Source of the DNA: Bacteroidales bacterium
Lineage (GTDB): Bacteria; Bacteroidota; Bacteroidia; Bacteroidales; UBA932
Direction of reading: 5' to 3'
DNA: 64,000 bases
Assembly: GCA_017459075.1 (NCBI GenBank)
Contig: JAFUDQ010000012.1
Span: forward strand, 62,001 to 126,000
Part shown: piece after piece, positions 16,550 through 25,995 of the stretch
How positions within the stretch are numbered: the first letter of the stretch is position 1
Layout of the letters: each line of letters starts with the position of its first letter
Made by a program: the position numbers and the translations under genes
Notes under the pieces: model-generated
What the model was told of the DNA's origin: nothing
The model's input: the letters and a program-made list of their open reading frames with translations, nothing else
The model's database searches: none

Positions 16550-19175
16550 TTGGAGAATCACACTTCTAATTCCCCTGTTCCTGACATGTCTTGCAGCTAA
16601 AGCCCAGGATATCTCAGTAAGGATGGTTTCAGCCGACTCCCTTGTTTCCGTTATCCGCAGTGTTACCGGGAATGAGATCTATCTTGCAGGCGGAAAAGAA
16701 GATGTCAGTTTTTATTCAGTGTCGGCCCATCCTGAATCCTTCCTTAGCTCCGCCCTTGCCAAACTAAGGACAAACGGGTATTCGGTTTCAGAGTACGAGG
16801 GTGTGTTGTACCTTATCAGGGGAAAATCTCTTCAGGCCGGCCTGCCGTCAGGATGGTTTACCAAGGGGGCGAAGGAGACAGCCACAGTGTCCCAGGAGAG
16901 TTCCCAGACGGCTTCTTACCTTAACAAGATTTATGAAATCGGAGACGAACGGAACAAGCGTTCCGGCATGGCGACGATTCATGGAAAAGTCCGCGATGCC
17001 GCAAGCGGTGAGCCTGTAATTGGCATTACGGTCTCTGACAAAGACGGCAAATATGCCATGACGGACTCTTACGGAGACTGGACCCTGCAACTTCCCACCG
17101 GCCGTAACATCCTGACTTTCAGCGGCTATCCGATGGAGGACACGGTTCTTGAGGTTGTCATTTTTGACAACGGGGCCCTGGACCTTAACATGAAAGAAAA
17201 GGTTGTCACCCTGAAGGCTGCATCTGTATCGGCCGACGCCATCGCCACTCACAGGTCTGCAAGGCTGGGCGTGGAAAGAATCCAGCTTGACAGGATTAAA
17301 AAGCTGCCATCGGCCTTTGGTGAAAGTGACCTTATAAAGGCCGTCCTGGCTTTGCCGGGAGTGCAGACCGTGGGAGAAGCTTCTTCCGGATTCAACGTAC
17401 GCGGAGGCTCGGTAGACCAGAACCTGATTCTGTTCAACGAAGGCACGGTCTACAATCCGAACCACATGTTCGGTATTTTCTCATCCTTTAATTCCGATGT
17501 CATCAGTGAGGCGGAACTGTACAAAAGTTCCATTCCTGCGTCGATGGGAGGCCGAATTTCTTCCGTACTTGACATTCATACCAAGACCGGTAACGGGAAA
17601 AAGATTACAGGCTCGCTTGGAATAGGACTTCTTACCGGCCGATTCTCCCTTGAAGGCCCGATAATCAAGGACAGGACAACCTTTGTCCTTGCTGCCAGGA
17701 CGACTTATTCCAACTGGATTATGAATCTGCTCCCTGAAGAGAGCCATTACCATGGAGGAAAAACTTCTTTCAGGGATTTTAACGCAAGTCTTTCACACAA
17801 GATTAACGACAGGAACAGCCTCAGCGTTTACGGTTATTATTCAGGGGACAAGTTCTCTTTCTCTTCCGACACCACATATAGGTATTCCAACATGAATTTC
17901 GCTGCGAAACTGCACAGCGTGCTTGGAGACAACATCGTCCTGGATTTGGCGGCAGGTTACGACTCATACAATTCTTCAGTTGAAGCTGACCGCCAGTATG
18001 CACAGGGCACCTACCTGTATTCCACGGCCATCAGCCAGATGTTTGTAAAACTCGCCTTAAAGCATAAAGTTGCTGAATCGCACACCCTTACCTATGGTAT
18101 CAACGGAATAAGATACGGGCTTATGCCGGGCAAGATGGAGCCTTCCGGCAGCCTTTCCATAGTGGCGTACCGCGAGTTGGACAAGAAATCCGCCCTGGAG
18201 CCCTCGGCCTTCCTGTCCGATTCATGGAAGCTGAGTGAGAAGACCGCCCTTGAGGCAGGCATCCGCCTGAACGGCCTTTCCGGTAACGGAGGCAGCTACA
18301 TCGGCCCTGAATTCCGCCTGTCGGGAAAATACTCCCCGGGAGAGACCGTGACCATAAAGGCCGGCCTGAATTCAATGAGGCAGAGCATTCATCTTGTAAC
18401 GAATACTTCTACCATCTCTCCTATGGACACCTGGGTGCTGTCAGGCAAAAGGATAAAGCCGCAAACCGGCTACCAGGCGGCGATAGGCTTATACTGGACT
18501 CCCAATCCCGGTTATGATTTCACTCTTGAAGGCTATGGAAAGAAGCATTCAGGAGGTTTGGATTACAGGGCCGGGGCGATTCTTGTGATGAATCCTGATT
18601 TGGAAGACGACCTTGTCACTACCGAAGGACGGGCCTACGGAATCGAGGCCATGATAAGGAAGAACCAGGGAAAACTTAACGGATGGCTGTCTTATACTTA
18701 TTCAAGGTCGCAATACCGTGAAACTCAGGAGGATGACCCTTATCCCATCAACCTTGGTAACTGGTATAATGCGCCTCACGACAAGCCGCATAACATCAAG
18801 ATGGCCCTGAACTACCATTTCACCCACAGGTTCAGTTTTTCTGCAAACCTGGATTACTCCACAGGACGTCCAATAACAATACCAATCGGCTATTATAAAT
18901 ATGGAGGAAAATGGCGTCTGGCTTACTCAGACAGGAACTCTTACCGCATTCCAGACTATTTCAGGATTGATGCGGCCGTGAATATTGAGCCAAGCCACTA
19001 TCTGCGTAACCTGATGCATTTTTCTGTTACACTGGGTGTATACAATGTAACCGGCAGGAAAAACGCATACTCTGTATATTATACAATGAAAGAAAACAAC
19101 CCTGTTCCGCAGGGGTATATGCTTTCTGTTTTCGCCTGCCAGATTCCTTATATTAACATCAACATTAGCTTCTGA
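16539..19175 (+). CDS. STN-domain TonB-dependent receptor, module A
   Basis: An 878-residue outer-membrane receptor. Signal peptide to about residue 22. STN domain about 24-95 (ISVRMVSADSLVSVIRSVTG), used elsewhere for signalling or TonB-system contact. A carboxypeptidase-like beta-sandwich lies at about 145-225 (IHGKVRDAASGEPVIGITV). The plug spans about 245-355, including LPGVQTVGEASSGFNVRGG, GTVYNPNHMFG and GGRISSVLDIHTKTG. A 22-strand-type barrel follows and ends in a terminal Phe (INISF), the usual insertion signal. It is not SusC-like and has no SusD neighbour. The DUF4249 gene starts on its stop codon (TGATG). No FecI/FecR pair is nearby, so the STN domain's signalling partner, if any, lies elsewhere. 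Confidence 0.92.
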   Translation: MRNNWRITLLIPLFLTCLAAKAQDISVRMVSADSLVSVIRSVTGNEIYLAGGKEDVSFYSVSAHPESFLSSALAKLRTNGYSVSEYEGVLYLIRGKSLQAGLPSGWFTKGAKETATVSQESSQTASYLNKIYEIGDERNKRSGMATIHGKVRDAASGEPVIGITVSDKDGKYAMTDSYGDWTLQLPTGRNILTFSGYPMEDTVLEVVIFDNGALDLNMKEKVVTLKAASVSADAIATHRSARLGVERIQLDRIKKLPSAFGESDLIKAVLALPGVQTVGEASSGFNVRGGSVDQNLILFNEGTVYNPNHMFGIFSSFNSDVISEAELYKSSIPASMGGRISSVLDIHTKTGNGKKITGSLGIGLLTGRFSLEGPIIKDRTTFVLAARTTYSNWIMNLLPEESHYHGGKTSFRDFNASLSHKINDRNSLSVYGYYSGDKFSFSSDTTYRYSNMNFAAKLHSVLGDNIVLDLAAGYDSYNSSVEADRQYAQGTYLYSTAISQMFVKLALKHKVAESHTLTYGINGIRYGLMPGKMEPSGSLSIVAYRELDKKSALEPSAFLSDSWKLSEKTALEAGIRLNGLSGNGGSYIGPEFRLSGKYSPGETVTIKAGLNSMRQSIHLVTNTSTISPMDTWVLSGKRIKPQTGYQAAIGLYWTPNPGYDFTLEGYGKKHSGGLDYRAGAILVMNPDLEDDLVTTEGRAYGIEAMIRKNQGKLNGWLSYTYSRSQYRETQEDDPYPINLGNWYNAPHDKPHNIKMALNYHFTHRFSFSANLDYSTGRPITIPIGYYKYGGKWRLAYSDRNSYRIPDYFRIDAAVNIEPSHYLRNLMHFSVTLGVYNVTGRKNAYSVYYTMKENNPVPQGYMLSVFACQIPYININISF

Positions 19176-20338
19176 TGAAACATTTAAGAATATATTTCCT
19201 TGCAATCCTGTACCTGGCCGCCGTCTGCTGTACATATCCTTTCGATGCGGAAATGAAAGACAGCAATGATGTCCCGGTTGTTGAAGGAAACATCATAATA
19301 GGCTCATACTCATATATTTCCGTAGACAGGATAATCAAGTCAAGCGGAAAGCAAAGCACTGCTCCCCTGTCTTTCATCGTAAAGGTTGAAGGAGAGGACG
19401 GCACTGCCGTTCAGGGAACCGGAGACAACCCGTACCAGCTTGACACCAGGGATCTTCCTGCCACCCAGAAATACAGGCTTGTCCTTACAAGCACAACTGA
19501 TAATTCCGTCTATATGACAGATTTTTCCACTGTTCTTGGCACACCGGAAGTTGATGACTTCAAATATGAGATTACAGGTAATTTGCTGACGTTTAAAGTA
19601 AGCCTGCACTCAGATTCGAATCCATTCTTCCAGATTAGTTATGATGAAGAATGGGAATACCATTCCTGGACGGATACCAAGTTTGTCTACAACAGGAACA
19701 GCAATGAAATCGTTGCCGGCAACTACCCTTATTATACATGCTGGAACCACTCTGACTATGCGAAATCTACCACTATGTCGGCAGAGGCATACGAAGGCTT
19801 CCGGCTGAAGGATTACCCTGTTCTGTACATGCGTAATACTGACAGGAGGATATCGACCCTGTACAGGTTGAAAATGAAGGTAAGCCTTATTCCAGAAGAC
19901 AGTTACCGCTACTGGCAGAATCTGGATAAGATTTCCCAGCCGGACGGAGACCTTTTCTCCCCCATTCCAAGCAGCATGAGAGGAAATCTCTATAAAGAAG
20001 GTGATAAAAATGCCCTTATACTGGGTTACGTCGGTTTTGCCGCATCACATGATATTTCACTGTTCTTTAACAACGAGAAGGAGGATTTCTATGTGTTCCC
20101 GAGGTCTCAGGTGGAGTATATGCTAAATGACAGGAAAGAATCCGGCATGGATCCTGAATACTGGTCAACTCTCTATTCCAGCGGATACTGGCCTTACGAT
20201 ACCCGTTCGGACATTTACGGCAACACAATCGGCTACATCTGGATTACACAGGATTGCGTAGATTGCAGAAGACAAGGTGGCTCGACAACAAAACCAGCTG
20301 ACTGGACAAATGAATCAACAAACAAACAAGAACTATGA
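19175..20338 (+). CDS. DUF4249 lipoprotein, module A
   Basis: A 387-residue lipoprotein with a signal peptide ending at Ala-Ala-Val-Cys-Cys near residue 19, so probably anchored to the outer membrane. The next segment, TYPFDAEMKDSNDVPVVEG, matches the start of DUF4249 proteins, which in Bacteroidetes commonly follow a TonB-dependent receptor and are thought to act as its surface or periplasmic partner, as SusD does for SusC. The rest is beta-rich, with a Cys pair in ITQDCVDCRRQGG at the C terminus that recurs in the module B homologue (NKNCLDCRFFGG). It overlaps the receptor stop by 1 nt and the next start by 4 nt (ATGA), implying coupled translation. Function is inferred from context. Confidence 0.88.
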   Translation: MKHLRIYFLAILYLAAVCCTYPFDAEMKDSNDVPVVEGNIIIGSYSYISVDRIIKSSGKQSTAPLSFIVKVEGEDGTAVQGTGDNPYQLDTRDLPATQKYRLVLTSTTDNSVYMTDFSTVLGTPEVDDFKYEITGNLLTFKVSLHSDSNPFFQISYDEEWEYHSWTDTKFVYNRNSNEIVAGNYPYYTCWNHSDYAKSTTMSAEAYEGFRLKDYPVLYMRNTDRRISTLYRLKMKVSLIPEDSYRYWQNLDKISQPDGDLFSPIPSSMRGNLYKEGDKNALILGYVGFAASHDISLFFNNEKEDFYVFPRSQVEYMLNDRKESGMDPEYWSTLYSSGYWPYDTRSDIYGNTIGYIWITQDCVDCRRQGGSTTKPADWTNESTNKQEL

Positions 20339-21975
20339 AAAGAATCATTTCGACCATAATATGCATATCGGCAGCAATAATTGTTTGTTTTAGCCAGAAT
20401 GTCCCGTACGAACGTATATATCTTTCTACCGACCGCAGTTTTTACGCCGCCGGAGAGACTGTGTACTGCTCTGCGTTCTGCCTGAATGAAAATAACGGTT
20501 TCTCTTCGTTCAGCAGTGTGGCATACGTAGAATTGTATTCTTCCAAAGGCATGGCGGCATCGGCCAAAATCGCTCTTCAGGATGGTCGCGGCGCCGGCAG
20601 CATTGCCATACCTTCAGATCTTCCCACAGGGAACTATCGCCTTTCCGCCTATACCGCTGTGGCAAAGAATATTCCGGGATTCGATTTCGCTGACGGGGGT
20701 TGCATAGTCTCCGTTTACAATACAACGTCGGTTAAAAAGGCCGATGAGGTGCTGTTCACAGATGACATCGTTCCTGCTGCGGCAAAAGAGTTCGGAGGGC
20801 TTAGCATCTACGGCAAAGATGGCATCTACAGCATCATGAGTCCTTATTCCGATGCTTACGTATCTGTCTCTGTTTTCAAGGATGAAGGGCTTGTAAATTA
20901 CAATGGTTCAAGTATTTACAGCTTTCTTAATTCTACTCCTTCATATTCTTCCTATACCGGGTTCGCTATCCCTGAATACGATGGAGAGATTATCCGCGCT
21001 ACCGTGAGCGGTGAAGATGGAAAGCCGCTGTCTTCCCTTTCAAATACGGATATTTATATTGGCTGCCCCGGCAACAATGAAGACCTGTACGCAGCCCGCC
21101 TTAAAGAAGACGGAAAGGCAACCTTCTATACCTCAAATATTTACGGAGATAAGGACATGGCTGTCATGCTCCTTGAAAAAGCCGGACAGTGGGATGTTTC
21201 TTTCGCTTCCCCTTTCGTTGGTTTGTCTTCTGCCGATATACCAGCCCTTCAGCTTTCTGTTAAATCAAAAGGTGCCATTGAAAGGCTTGGAGTGGCTTCC
21301 CAGGTTTCAAAGGCTTTTGAAAGGGACACGATTTTTACAAAGATGCCGGTAAGGAGGCTTCCTTTCCTTGGCAGTTCCCACGCCTCTTACAGGCTGGACG
21401 ACTATACCCGCCTCCGCTCGATGAGGGAAGTGTTTACAGAGATTCTCAAAGATGTGAACATGCGTAGTTTCGGAGAGGTGAAAAGGGTATTTATCAGGTG
21501 TGAGGATAATTTCAACCAGATTCCTTCATACAGGTCTACTCCTTCCCTTGTAATTATTGACGGCGTTCCCCTGCTGGATCACGAGCTGCTGATGGATTAT
21601 GATCCCCTTCTTTTTGAGTCGATAGATGTATATCCCTACGAGTATTCTTTTGGTAATACGAATTATGCCGGCGTCCTTAGCCTGAATACTTACAAGAAGG
21701 ATATTTCAGGATTGAATCTTGGCAAGGAGACAAAAATTGTTTCGTTCAAGGGCGTTTCCTATCCCCTGGCCTTCAGCAATGCAGGATTTCCCGGGAACTA
21801 TCCCTCGCTGCGCCAGACCCTGTACTGGATGCCCCTGGCATATCTTGAAGCCGGCAAGGCTTTCTGCCCTGACTTCATAGTCCCGGAGCGCCCCGGCTGC
21901 TACATTATAAAGGTCGAAGGCCTCACCGCCGACTATAAACCTCTCTACAAAGAATTCAAAATCACCGTGGAATAA
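20335..21975 (+). CDS. secreted MG2-like protein with plug-like C terminus, module A
   Basis: A 546-residue exported protein (signal peptide ending CFS before Gln21). Residues about 25-110 form a macroglobulin MG2-like domain: LSTDRSFYAAGETVYCSAFC, then IPSDLPTGNYRLSAYT, the hallmark of alpha-2-macroglobulin-type beta domains. The C-terminal part, from about 395, contains PSLVIIDGVPLLDHELL and IDVYPYEYSFGNTNYAGVLS. These resemble the IDG and G-V-I strands of TonB receptor plug domains, but no barrel follows. No thioester motif is seen. It is the last gene of the long plus-strand unit. Its homologue in module B keeps both ends. A scaffold or substrate-capturing role at the outer membrane is plausible but unproven. 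Confidence 0.78.
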   Translation: MKRIISTIICISAAIIVCFSQNVPYERIYLSTDRSFYAAGETVYCSAFCLNENNGFSSFSSVAYVELYSSKGMAASAKIALQDGRGAGSIAIPSDLPTGNYRLSAYTAVAKNIPGFDFADGGCIVSVYNTTSVKKADEVLFTDDIVPAAAKEFGGLSIYGKDGIYSIMSPYSDAYVSVSVFKDEGLVNYNGSSIYSFLNSTPSYSSYTGFAIPEYDGEIIRATVSGEDGKPLSSLSNTDIYIGCPGNNEDLYAARLKEDGKATFYTSNIYGDKDMAVMLLEKAGQWDVSFASPFVGLSSADIPALQLSVKSKGAIERLGVASQVSKAFERDTIFTKMPVRRLPFLGSSHASYRLDDYTRLRSMREVFTEILKDVNMRSFGEVKRVFIRCEDNFNQIPSYRSTPSLVIIDGVPLLDHELLMDYDPLLFESIDVYPYEYSFGNTNYAGVLSLNTYKKDISGLNLGKETKIVSFKGVSYPLAFSNAGFPGNYPSLRQTLYWMPLAYLEAGKAFCPDFIVPERPGCYIIKVEGLTADYKPLYKEFKITVE

Positions 21976-21993
21976 CCCTCCCGTTTCCCGTGT

Positions 21994-22098
21994 CAGGTGG
22001 CTGACCAAAAGTAGATTCTTCGGCAGATGAACCTGCCTCAGAATGACACCAGACGGTCATTCTGAACGGAGTGAAGAATCTTTTTGGTCAGCCACCTG
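21994..22098. repeat. nested palindromic repeat
   Basis: Outer arms of 17 bp (21994-22010 and 22082-22098, CAGGTGGCTGACCAAAA) are perfect complements. Nested inside are AGATTCTT (22013-22020) with AAGAATCT (22074-22081), and TCAGAATGAC with GTCATTCTGA near the centre. It lies between the convergent module A and recQ genes. Confidence 0.75.
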
Positions 22099-22150
22099 TT
22101 TAGAAAACAGGCCAAAAACATAGCAGGTGGGCTCTTGTGAAGCCCACCTG
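22092..22150. repeat. 59-bp inverted repeat, copy 1
   Basis: This sequence is the reverse complement of 25899-25957 with one mismatch in 59 bases. It contains two hairpins (22095-22111 and 22124-22150). It touches the nested palindrome on its left and ends 26 nt before the recQ stop. Confidence 0.85.
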
Positions 22151-22175
22151 ACACGGTTGCATAATCCTTCCGGGA

Positions 22176-24089
22176 TTAGAGTTGGGGGCCGGGAACGATG
22201 TCTTCGTCAATAAGGCGGCGAAGGGTTGGAGCCCAGTCCAGTTCTGCGAAACGGCTCGGAAGTCCAAGATGCCGGGTGAGACCGGCAAGGGTGTATCGGC
22301 CCTGGTTTGCCTGAATGTAATCGCGGATGGCTGCCTCAAGATCTGATGTGGTGGGGGATTCCCGGTTGGAGCCGGTAGTGGCGGCATTGGTAGCATGGCG
22401 GCGGCAGACGTCGCAGGTGCCACAGGCAGGGGCATCTGTCTCTCCAAAATAAGCCAGCAGCTTCTGCGAGCGGCATGTAGTATCGTCGGAAACATAATCC
22501 TCCATGGCAGAACTGCGGGCATGGTAACTTTCCCTTAGCTGTTTGTACCTCATGGGAGACAAGGCAACATTTCCAGGCTCAAGCCGGGGATGGGCTATTG
22601 TAAGAACGTCTGTTTTATCCTGGGGTACATAATTGATGACATGCATTTGGGACATCTTATACAGCAGCTGGTGAAGAGCAGGAACATCGATTCCCAACCG
22701 TGAACATAAATAATCCTCTTCTACAGCCACAGCCCAGGAGAAGATACCCTCGTACCGCCGCATAAGAATCTCCAGAAGCGGGACGGAAAGTGGATCGTCA
22801 AAATCAATGTCATACAGCTCGTTACGTGAGGCCCGGATTTTTATCCTGAGCTCAATTTCCATGTCCTCCGTAAGAGTCCAGTGCCCCTCCCTCTCTATAT
22901 ATTTAACGGCATAGTAAACCTCCTGCCTGTTAAGGGAAAAATGCTTGCAGAACTCCTCAAGGTTGAACTTGAGCATTCGGCCCTCGCCGGCACCATAAGG
23001 AATCTCAAAGAAAGCATGCACTTTCTGGTAAATATCGGCAATAAACTCAACGGAAGGGAAACTTACTTTTTCTATCTGCCTAAGTCTCTGGATATCAGTT
23101 GAATTCCAAATCTGGACAGCATAAGAAGTGAGGCCGTCACGACCGGCACGTCCTGCCTCCTGGAAATACGCTTCCGGGCTGTCAGGCAAATCAAGATGTA
23201 CTACAAAACGGACGTCCGGTTTGTCAATGCCCATGCCGAAGGCGTTCGTGCATACCATTACCCGGATTTTGTCCCGCCTCCATTCTTCCTGGCGCTCACT
23301 GCGGAGCGAATGTCCAAGGCCGGCATGATAGAATGAGGCCGATATCCCATTGGCTTTAAGGAAGGCCGATATTTCTTCGGTCTTCGCCCTGTTGCGTGTA
23401 TAAACGATGCCTGTCCCGGGAACGCCGTTGCAAATTGCAAGAAGCTGGCCAAGTTTATTATCGGCCCTTCGGACGATATAACTCAGATTGGGGCGGGCGA
23501 AACTGCTGCCGATGACATTCTCTTTCTTGAATCCTAGCCTGTACATTATGTCTTTTGCCACAACAGGCGTTGCAGTTGCGGTAAGAGCAATTACAGGGGC
23601 ATCGACAATCTTCCTGAGTTCGCCTATTTTCAGATAGTCCGGCCGGAAATCATATCCCCACTGGCTTATGCAGTGGGCCTCATCCACAACAATGTAGCTG
23701 ATGTTCATCTGTGGCAGATAGCTGCGGAAGAGGAAGGTGGAAAGGCGTTCGGGTGAGACGTAAAGAAACTTGAAATCCCCGTAGCAGGCATTGTTCAGGA
23801 TTGTATCTACCTCATTCCTGCCCATCCCCGCATGAACCGCAAGAGCCTTGATGTCCCTGTCACGGAGCGACCGAACCTGATCTTTCATCAGGGCGACCAA
23901 AGGAGTTACCACCAGGGCTATTCCCTCCTTCATCATGGCAGGCACCTGGAAACAGACGGACTTTCCTCCGCCTGTAGGCAGAAGGGCCAGAGTGTCCATA
24001 CCGGCAACAGCTGAATCAATTATTTCCTGCTGCCTGGAGCGGAAACTGTCATAACCCCAATACTCTTTCAATACCTCCAATGCTGTCAT
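22176..24089 (-). CDS. recQ: ATP-dependent DNA helicase RecQ
   Basis: A 637-residue superfamily 2 helicase that unwinds DNA 3' to 5' in recombination and fork repair. Motif I is LLPTGGGKSVCF (about 36-47), motif II VVDEAHCISQWG (DEAH), motif III ALTATATP, motif V VMVCTNAFGMGIDKPDVR, motif VI QEAGRAGRDG. The RecQ zinc-binding cysteines appear as one Cys in DTTCRSQKLL and two or more in ACGTCDVC. The RQC winged-helix part is degenerate and no clear HRDC domain follows, so the C terminus differs from E. coli RecQ. The gene is divergent from pckA. A minus-strand TAAATTTG (24180-24173) about 84 nt upstream could be its -7 box. Confidence 0.93.
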   Translation of the reverse strand: MTALEVLKEYWGYDSFRSRQQEIIDSAVAGMDTLALLPTGGGKSVCFQVPAMMKEGIALVVTPLVALMKDQVRSLRDRDIKALAVHAGMGRNEVDTILNNACYGDFKFLYVSPERLSTFLFRSYLPQMNISYIVVDEAHCISQWGYDFRPDYLKIGELRKIVDAPVIALTATATPVVAKDIMYRLGFKKENVIGSSFARPNLSYIVRRADNKLGQLLAICNGVPGTGIVYTRNRAKTEEISAFLKANGISASFYHAGLGHSLRSERQEEWRRDKIRVMVCTNAFGMGIDKPDVRFVVHLDLPDSPEAYFQEAGRAGRDGLTSYAVQIWNSTDIQRLRQIEKVSFPSVEFIADIYQKVHAFFEIPYGAGEGRMLKFNLEEFCKHFSLNRQEVYYAVKYIEREGHWTLTEDMEIELRIKIRASRNELYDIDFDDPLSVPLLEILMRRYEGIFSWAVAVEEDYLCSRLGIDVPALHQLLYKMSQMHVINYVPQDKTDVLTIAHPRLEPGNVALSPMRYKQLRESYHARSSAMEDYVSDDTTCRSQKLLAYFGETDAPACGTCDVCRRHATNAATTGSNRESPTTSDLEAAIRDYIQANQGRYTLAGLTRHLGLPSRFAELDWAPTLRRLIDEDIVPGPQL

Positions 24090-24172
24090 AATAACAGGGA
24101 ATCAGTTTTAATTTGTTTTGGTAAAACATTTTACATCCGGCGGCAAACGGACGTGGCAAAAAATTTGCAGTA

Positions 24173-24180
24173 CAAATTTA
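24173..24180 (-). promoter_or_regulatory. -7 element, possible recQ promoter
   Basis: TAAATTTG on the minus strand in the recQ-pckA divergent gap. No -33 TTTG was found at the right distance. Confidence 0.4.
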
Positions 24181-24212
24181 AGAAAATTACTGTATTAATC
24201 AGTGATTTTATG

Positions 24213-24220
24213 TAAATTTG
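24213..24220 (+). promoter_or_regulatory. -7 element of pckA promoter
   Basis: TAAATTTG 38 nt before the pckA ATG. The predicted leader is about 32 nt. No good -33 box was seen. Confidence 0.5.
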
Positions 24221-24258
24221 CATGATTGAAAAGTCAAACTATAAACATTATAAAAACT

Positions 24259-25875
24259 ATGCCTAAATTCGATTTGAGCAAGTATGGTATCAAAGGTGTA
24301 AAGGAAGTTCTTTACAACCCTACATACGAAGTTCTTTACAACGAGGAAACCAAACCCGGACTTGAGGGTTATGACAAAGGTCAGGTTACCGAACTCGGTG
24401 CTATCAACGTTATGACCGGTATCTATACCGGACGTTCTCCTAAAGACAAATACATTGTCTATGACAACACTACCAAGGAAGGTAAGCCTGGTGAGATTTG
24501 GTGGACAACAGAAGGTTATCCCAATGACAACCACAAGATGTCTGTAAAGACATGGAATGCTGTAAAGAAGCTTGCTCAGAAGCAGCTCAGCGGCAAACGT
24601 CTCTTCGTCGTTGACGGCTTCTGCGGAACTCACGCAGACACCCGCATGAAGGTTCGTTTCATCATGGAGGTAGCATGGCAGGCCCACTTCGTTACCAATA
24701 TGTTCATCCGTCCCAAGAACCAGAAAGAATTTGACCAGGAGCCTGACTTCGTAGTTTATTGCGCAGCAAAGGCAAAGGTAGACAATTACGAGGAGCTTGG
24801 CCTTCGCAGTGAGACTTGCGTTGCCTTCAACGTAACTTCACGTGAGCAGGTTATCCTTAACACCTGGTACGGTGGTGAGATGAAGAAGGGTATGTTCTCT
24901 ATGATGAACTACTATCTTCCCCTTAAGGGCATCGCAGCTATGCACTGCTCTGCCAATACAGACATGAACGGAGAGAATACCGCCATCTTCTTTGGCCTCT
25001 CCGGAACAGGTAAAACCACCCTTTCAACCGACCCTAAGCGTCTCCTTATCGGTGACGATGAGCACGGCTGGGACAACAAGGGCGTCTTCAACTTCGAAGG
25101 TGGCTGCTACGCCAAGGTTATCAAGCTTGACAAAGAGTCTGAGCCCGATATCTACAACGCTATCCGCCGCGACGCTCTCCTTGAGAACGTAACCGTTGAT
25201 GCAGAAGGAAAGATTGACTTCAATGACAAGAGCGTCACAGAGAACACCCGCGTATCTTATCCTATCTATCACATCAACAACATCGTTCGCCCTGACAGCC
25301 ACGGACCCGCAGCAAAGCAGGTTATCTTCCTTAGTGCCGATGCATTCGGAGTTCTTCCTCCGGTTTCAATCCTGAATCCTGAGCAGACCAAGTACTACTT
25401 CCTCTCCGGTTTCACCGCAAAACTCGCTGGTACAGAGCGTGGAATTACTGAGCCTACTCCTACCTTCAGCGCATGCTTCGGCCAGGCATTCCTTGAGCTT
25501 CATCCTACCAAGTACGCAGAGGAACTTGTTAAGAAGATGAAGAAGAGCGGTGCAAAGGCATACCTCGTAAACACTGGCTGGAACGGTACCGGCAAACGTA
25601 TCTCTATTCGTGACACCCGTGGTATCATCGATGCTATCCTCAACCACAGCATTGACGAGGCTCCTACCAAGGTTATCCCTTATTTCAACTTCACAGTTCC
25701 TACCAAACTTGAGGGTGTAGATACCGGTATCCTTGATCCTCGCGACACCTATGCAGATCCTGCACAGTGGGAAGAGAAGGCAAAAGACCTCGCAAGCCGT
25801 TTCATCAAGAACTTCCACAAGTACGAGTCTAATAAAGCAGGAAAGGCCCTCGTTAAGGCCGGTCCCCAGCTTTAA
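24259..25875 (+). CDS. pckA: phosphoenolpyruvate carboxykinase (ATP)
   Basis: PckA interconverts oxaloacetate + ATP and PEP + CO2 + ADP. In gut Bacteroidetes it runs mainly in the CO2-fixing direction, on the route to succinate. The 538-residue length is typical. Signatures: [14 protein letters not shown] near the N terminus, the kinase-1a P-loop [14 protein letters not shown] (about 245-258), [20 protein letters not shown] with the metal-binding Asp, and [11 protein letters not shown] 24259 ([10 protein letters not shown]) is chosen over an in-frame upstream start at 24226, which would fall at the predicted transcription start. It uses GGT, CGT and GCT codons much more than its neighbours, as expected for high expression. 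Monocistronic by position. Confidence 0.97.
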   Translation: MPKFDLSKYGIKGVKEVLYNPTYEVLYNEETKPGLEGYDKGQVTELGAINVMTGIYTGRSPKDKYIVYDNTTKEGKPGEIWWTTEGYPNDNHKMSVKTWNAVKKLAQKQLSGKRLFVVDGFCGTHADTRMKVRFIMEVAWQAHFVTNMFIRPKNQKEFDQEPDFVVYCAAKAKVDNYEELGLRSETCVAFNVTSREQVILNTWYGGEMKKGMFSMMNYYLPLKGIAAMHCSANTDMNGENTAIFFGLSGTGKTTLSTDPKRLLIGDDEHGWDNKGVFNFEGGCYAKVIKLDKESEPDIYNAIRRDALLENVTVDAEGKIDFNDKSVTENTRVSYPIYHINNIVRPDSHGPAAKQVIFLSADAFGVLPPVSILNPEQTKYYFLSGFTAKLAGTERGITEPTPTFSACFGQAFLELHPTKYAEELVKKMKKSGAKAYLVNTGWNGTGKRISIRDTRGIIDAILNHSIDEAPTKVIPYFNFTVPTKLEGVDTGILDPRDTYADPAQWEEKAKDLASRFIKNFHKYESNKAGKALVKAGPQL

Positions 25876-25898
25876 TTTTTGTTCTCATAATGCGCTGG

Positions 25899-25957
25899 CA
25901 GGTGGGCTTCACAAGGGCCCACCTGCTATGTTTTTGGCCTGTTTTCTAAACAGGTGG
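25899..25957. repeat. 59-bp inverted repeat, copy 2
   Basis: Reverse complement of 22092-22150 with one mismatch. It carries the hairpins 25899-25925 and 25938-25954. Confidence 0.85.
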
Positions 25958-25977
25958 GCTCGGGAAGAGCCCACCTG
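25899..25977. terminator. multi-hairpin region between pckA and galM
   Basis: Three stems follow each other: 25899-25925, 25938-25954 and 25951-25977 (CAGGTGGGCT with AGCCCACCTG). The gap lies between convergent genes, so a two-way transcription barrier is plausible. No T-run follows, so factor-independent termination is not clear. Confidence 0.4.
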
Positions 25978-25995
25978 ACACGGATATAAGAGGGA

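Noticed and set aside
16539..20338. SusC/SusD pair
   Set aside because: The receptor has an STN domain and lacks SusC plug hallmarks, and the lipoprotein is DUF4249 rather than SusD.
22092..25957. Insertion sequence or composite transposon ends
   Set aside because: The segment between the inverted repeats carries only recQ and pckA, ordinary core genes; there is no transposase and no target duplication was seen.
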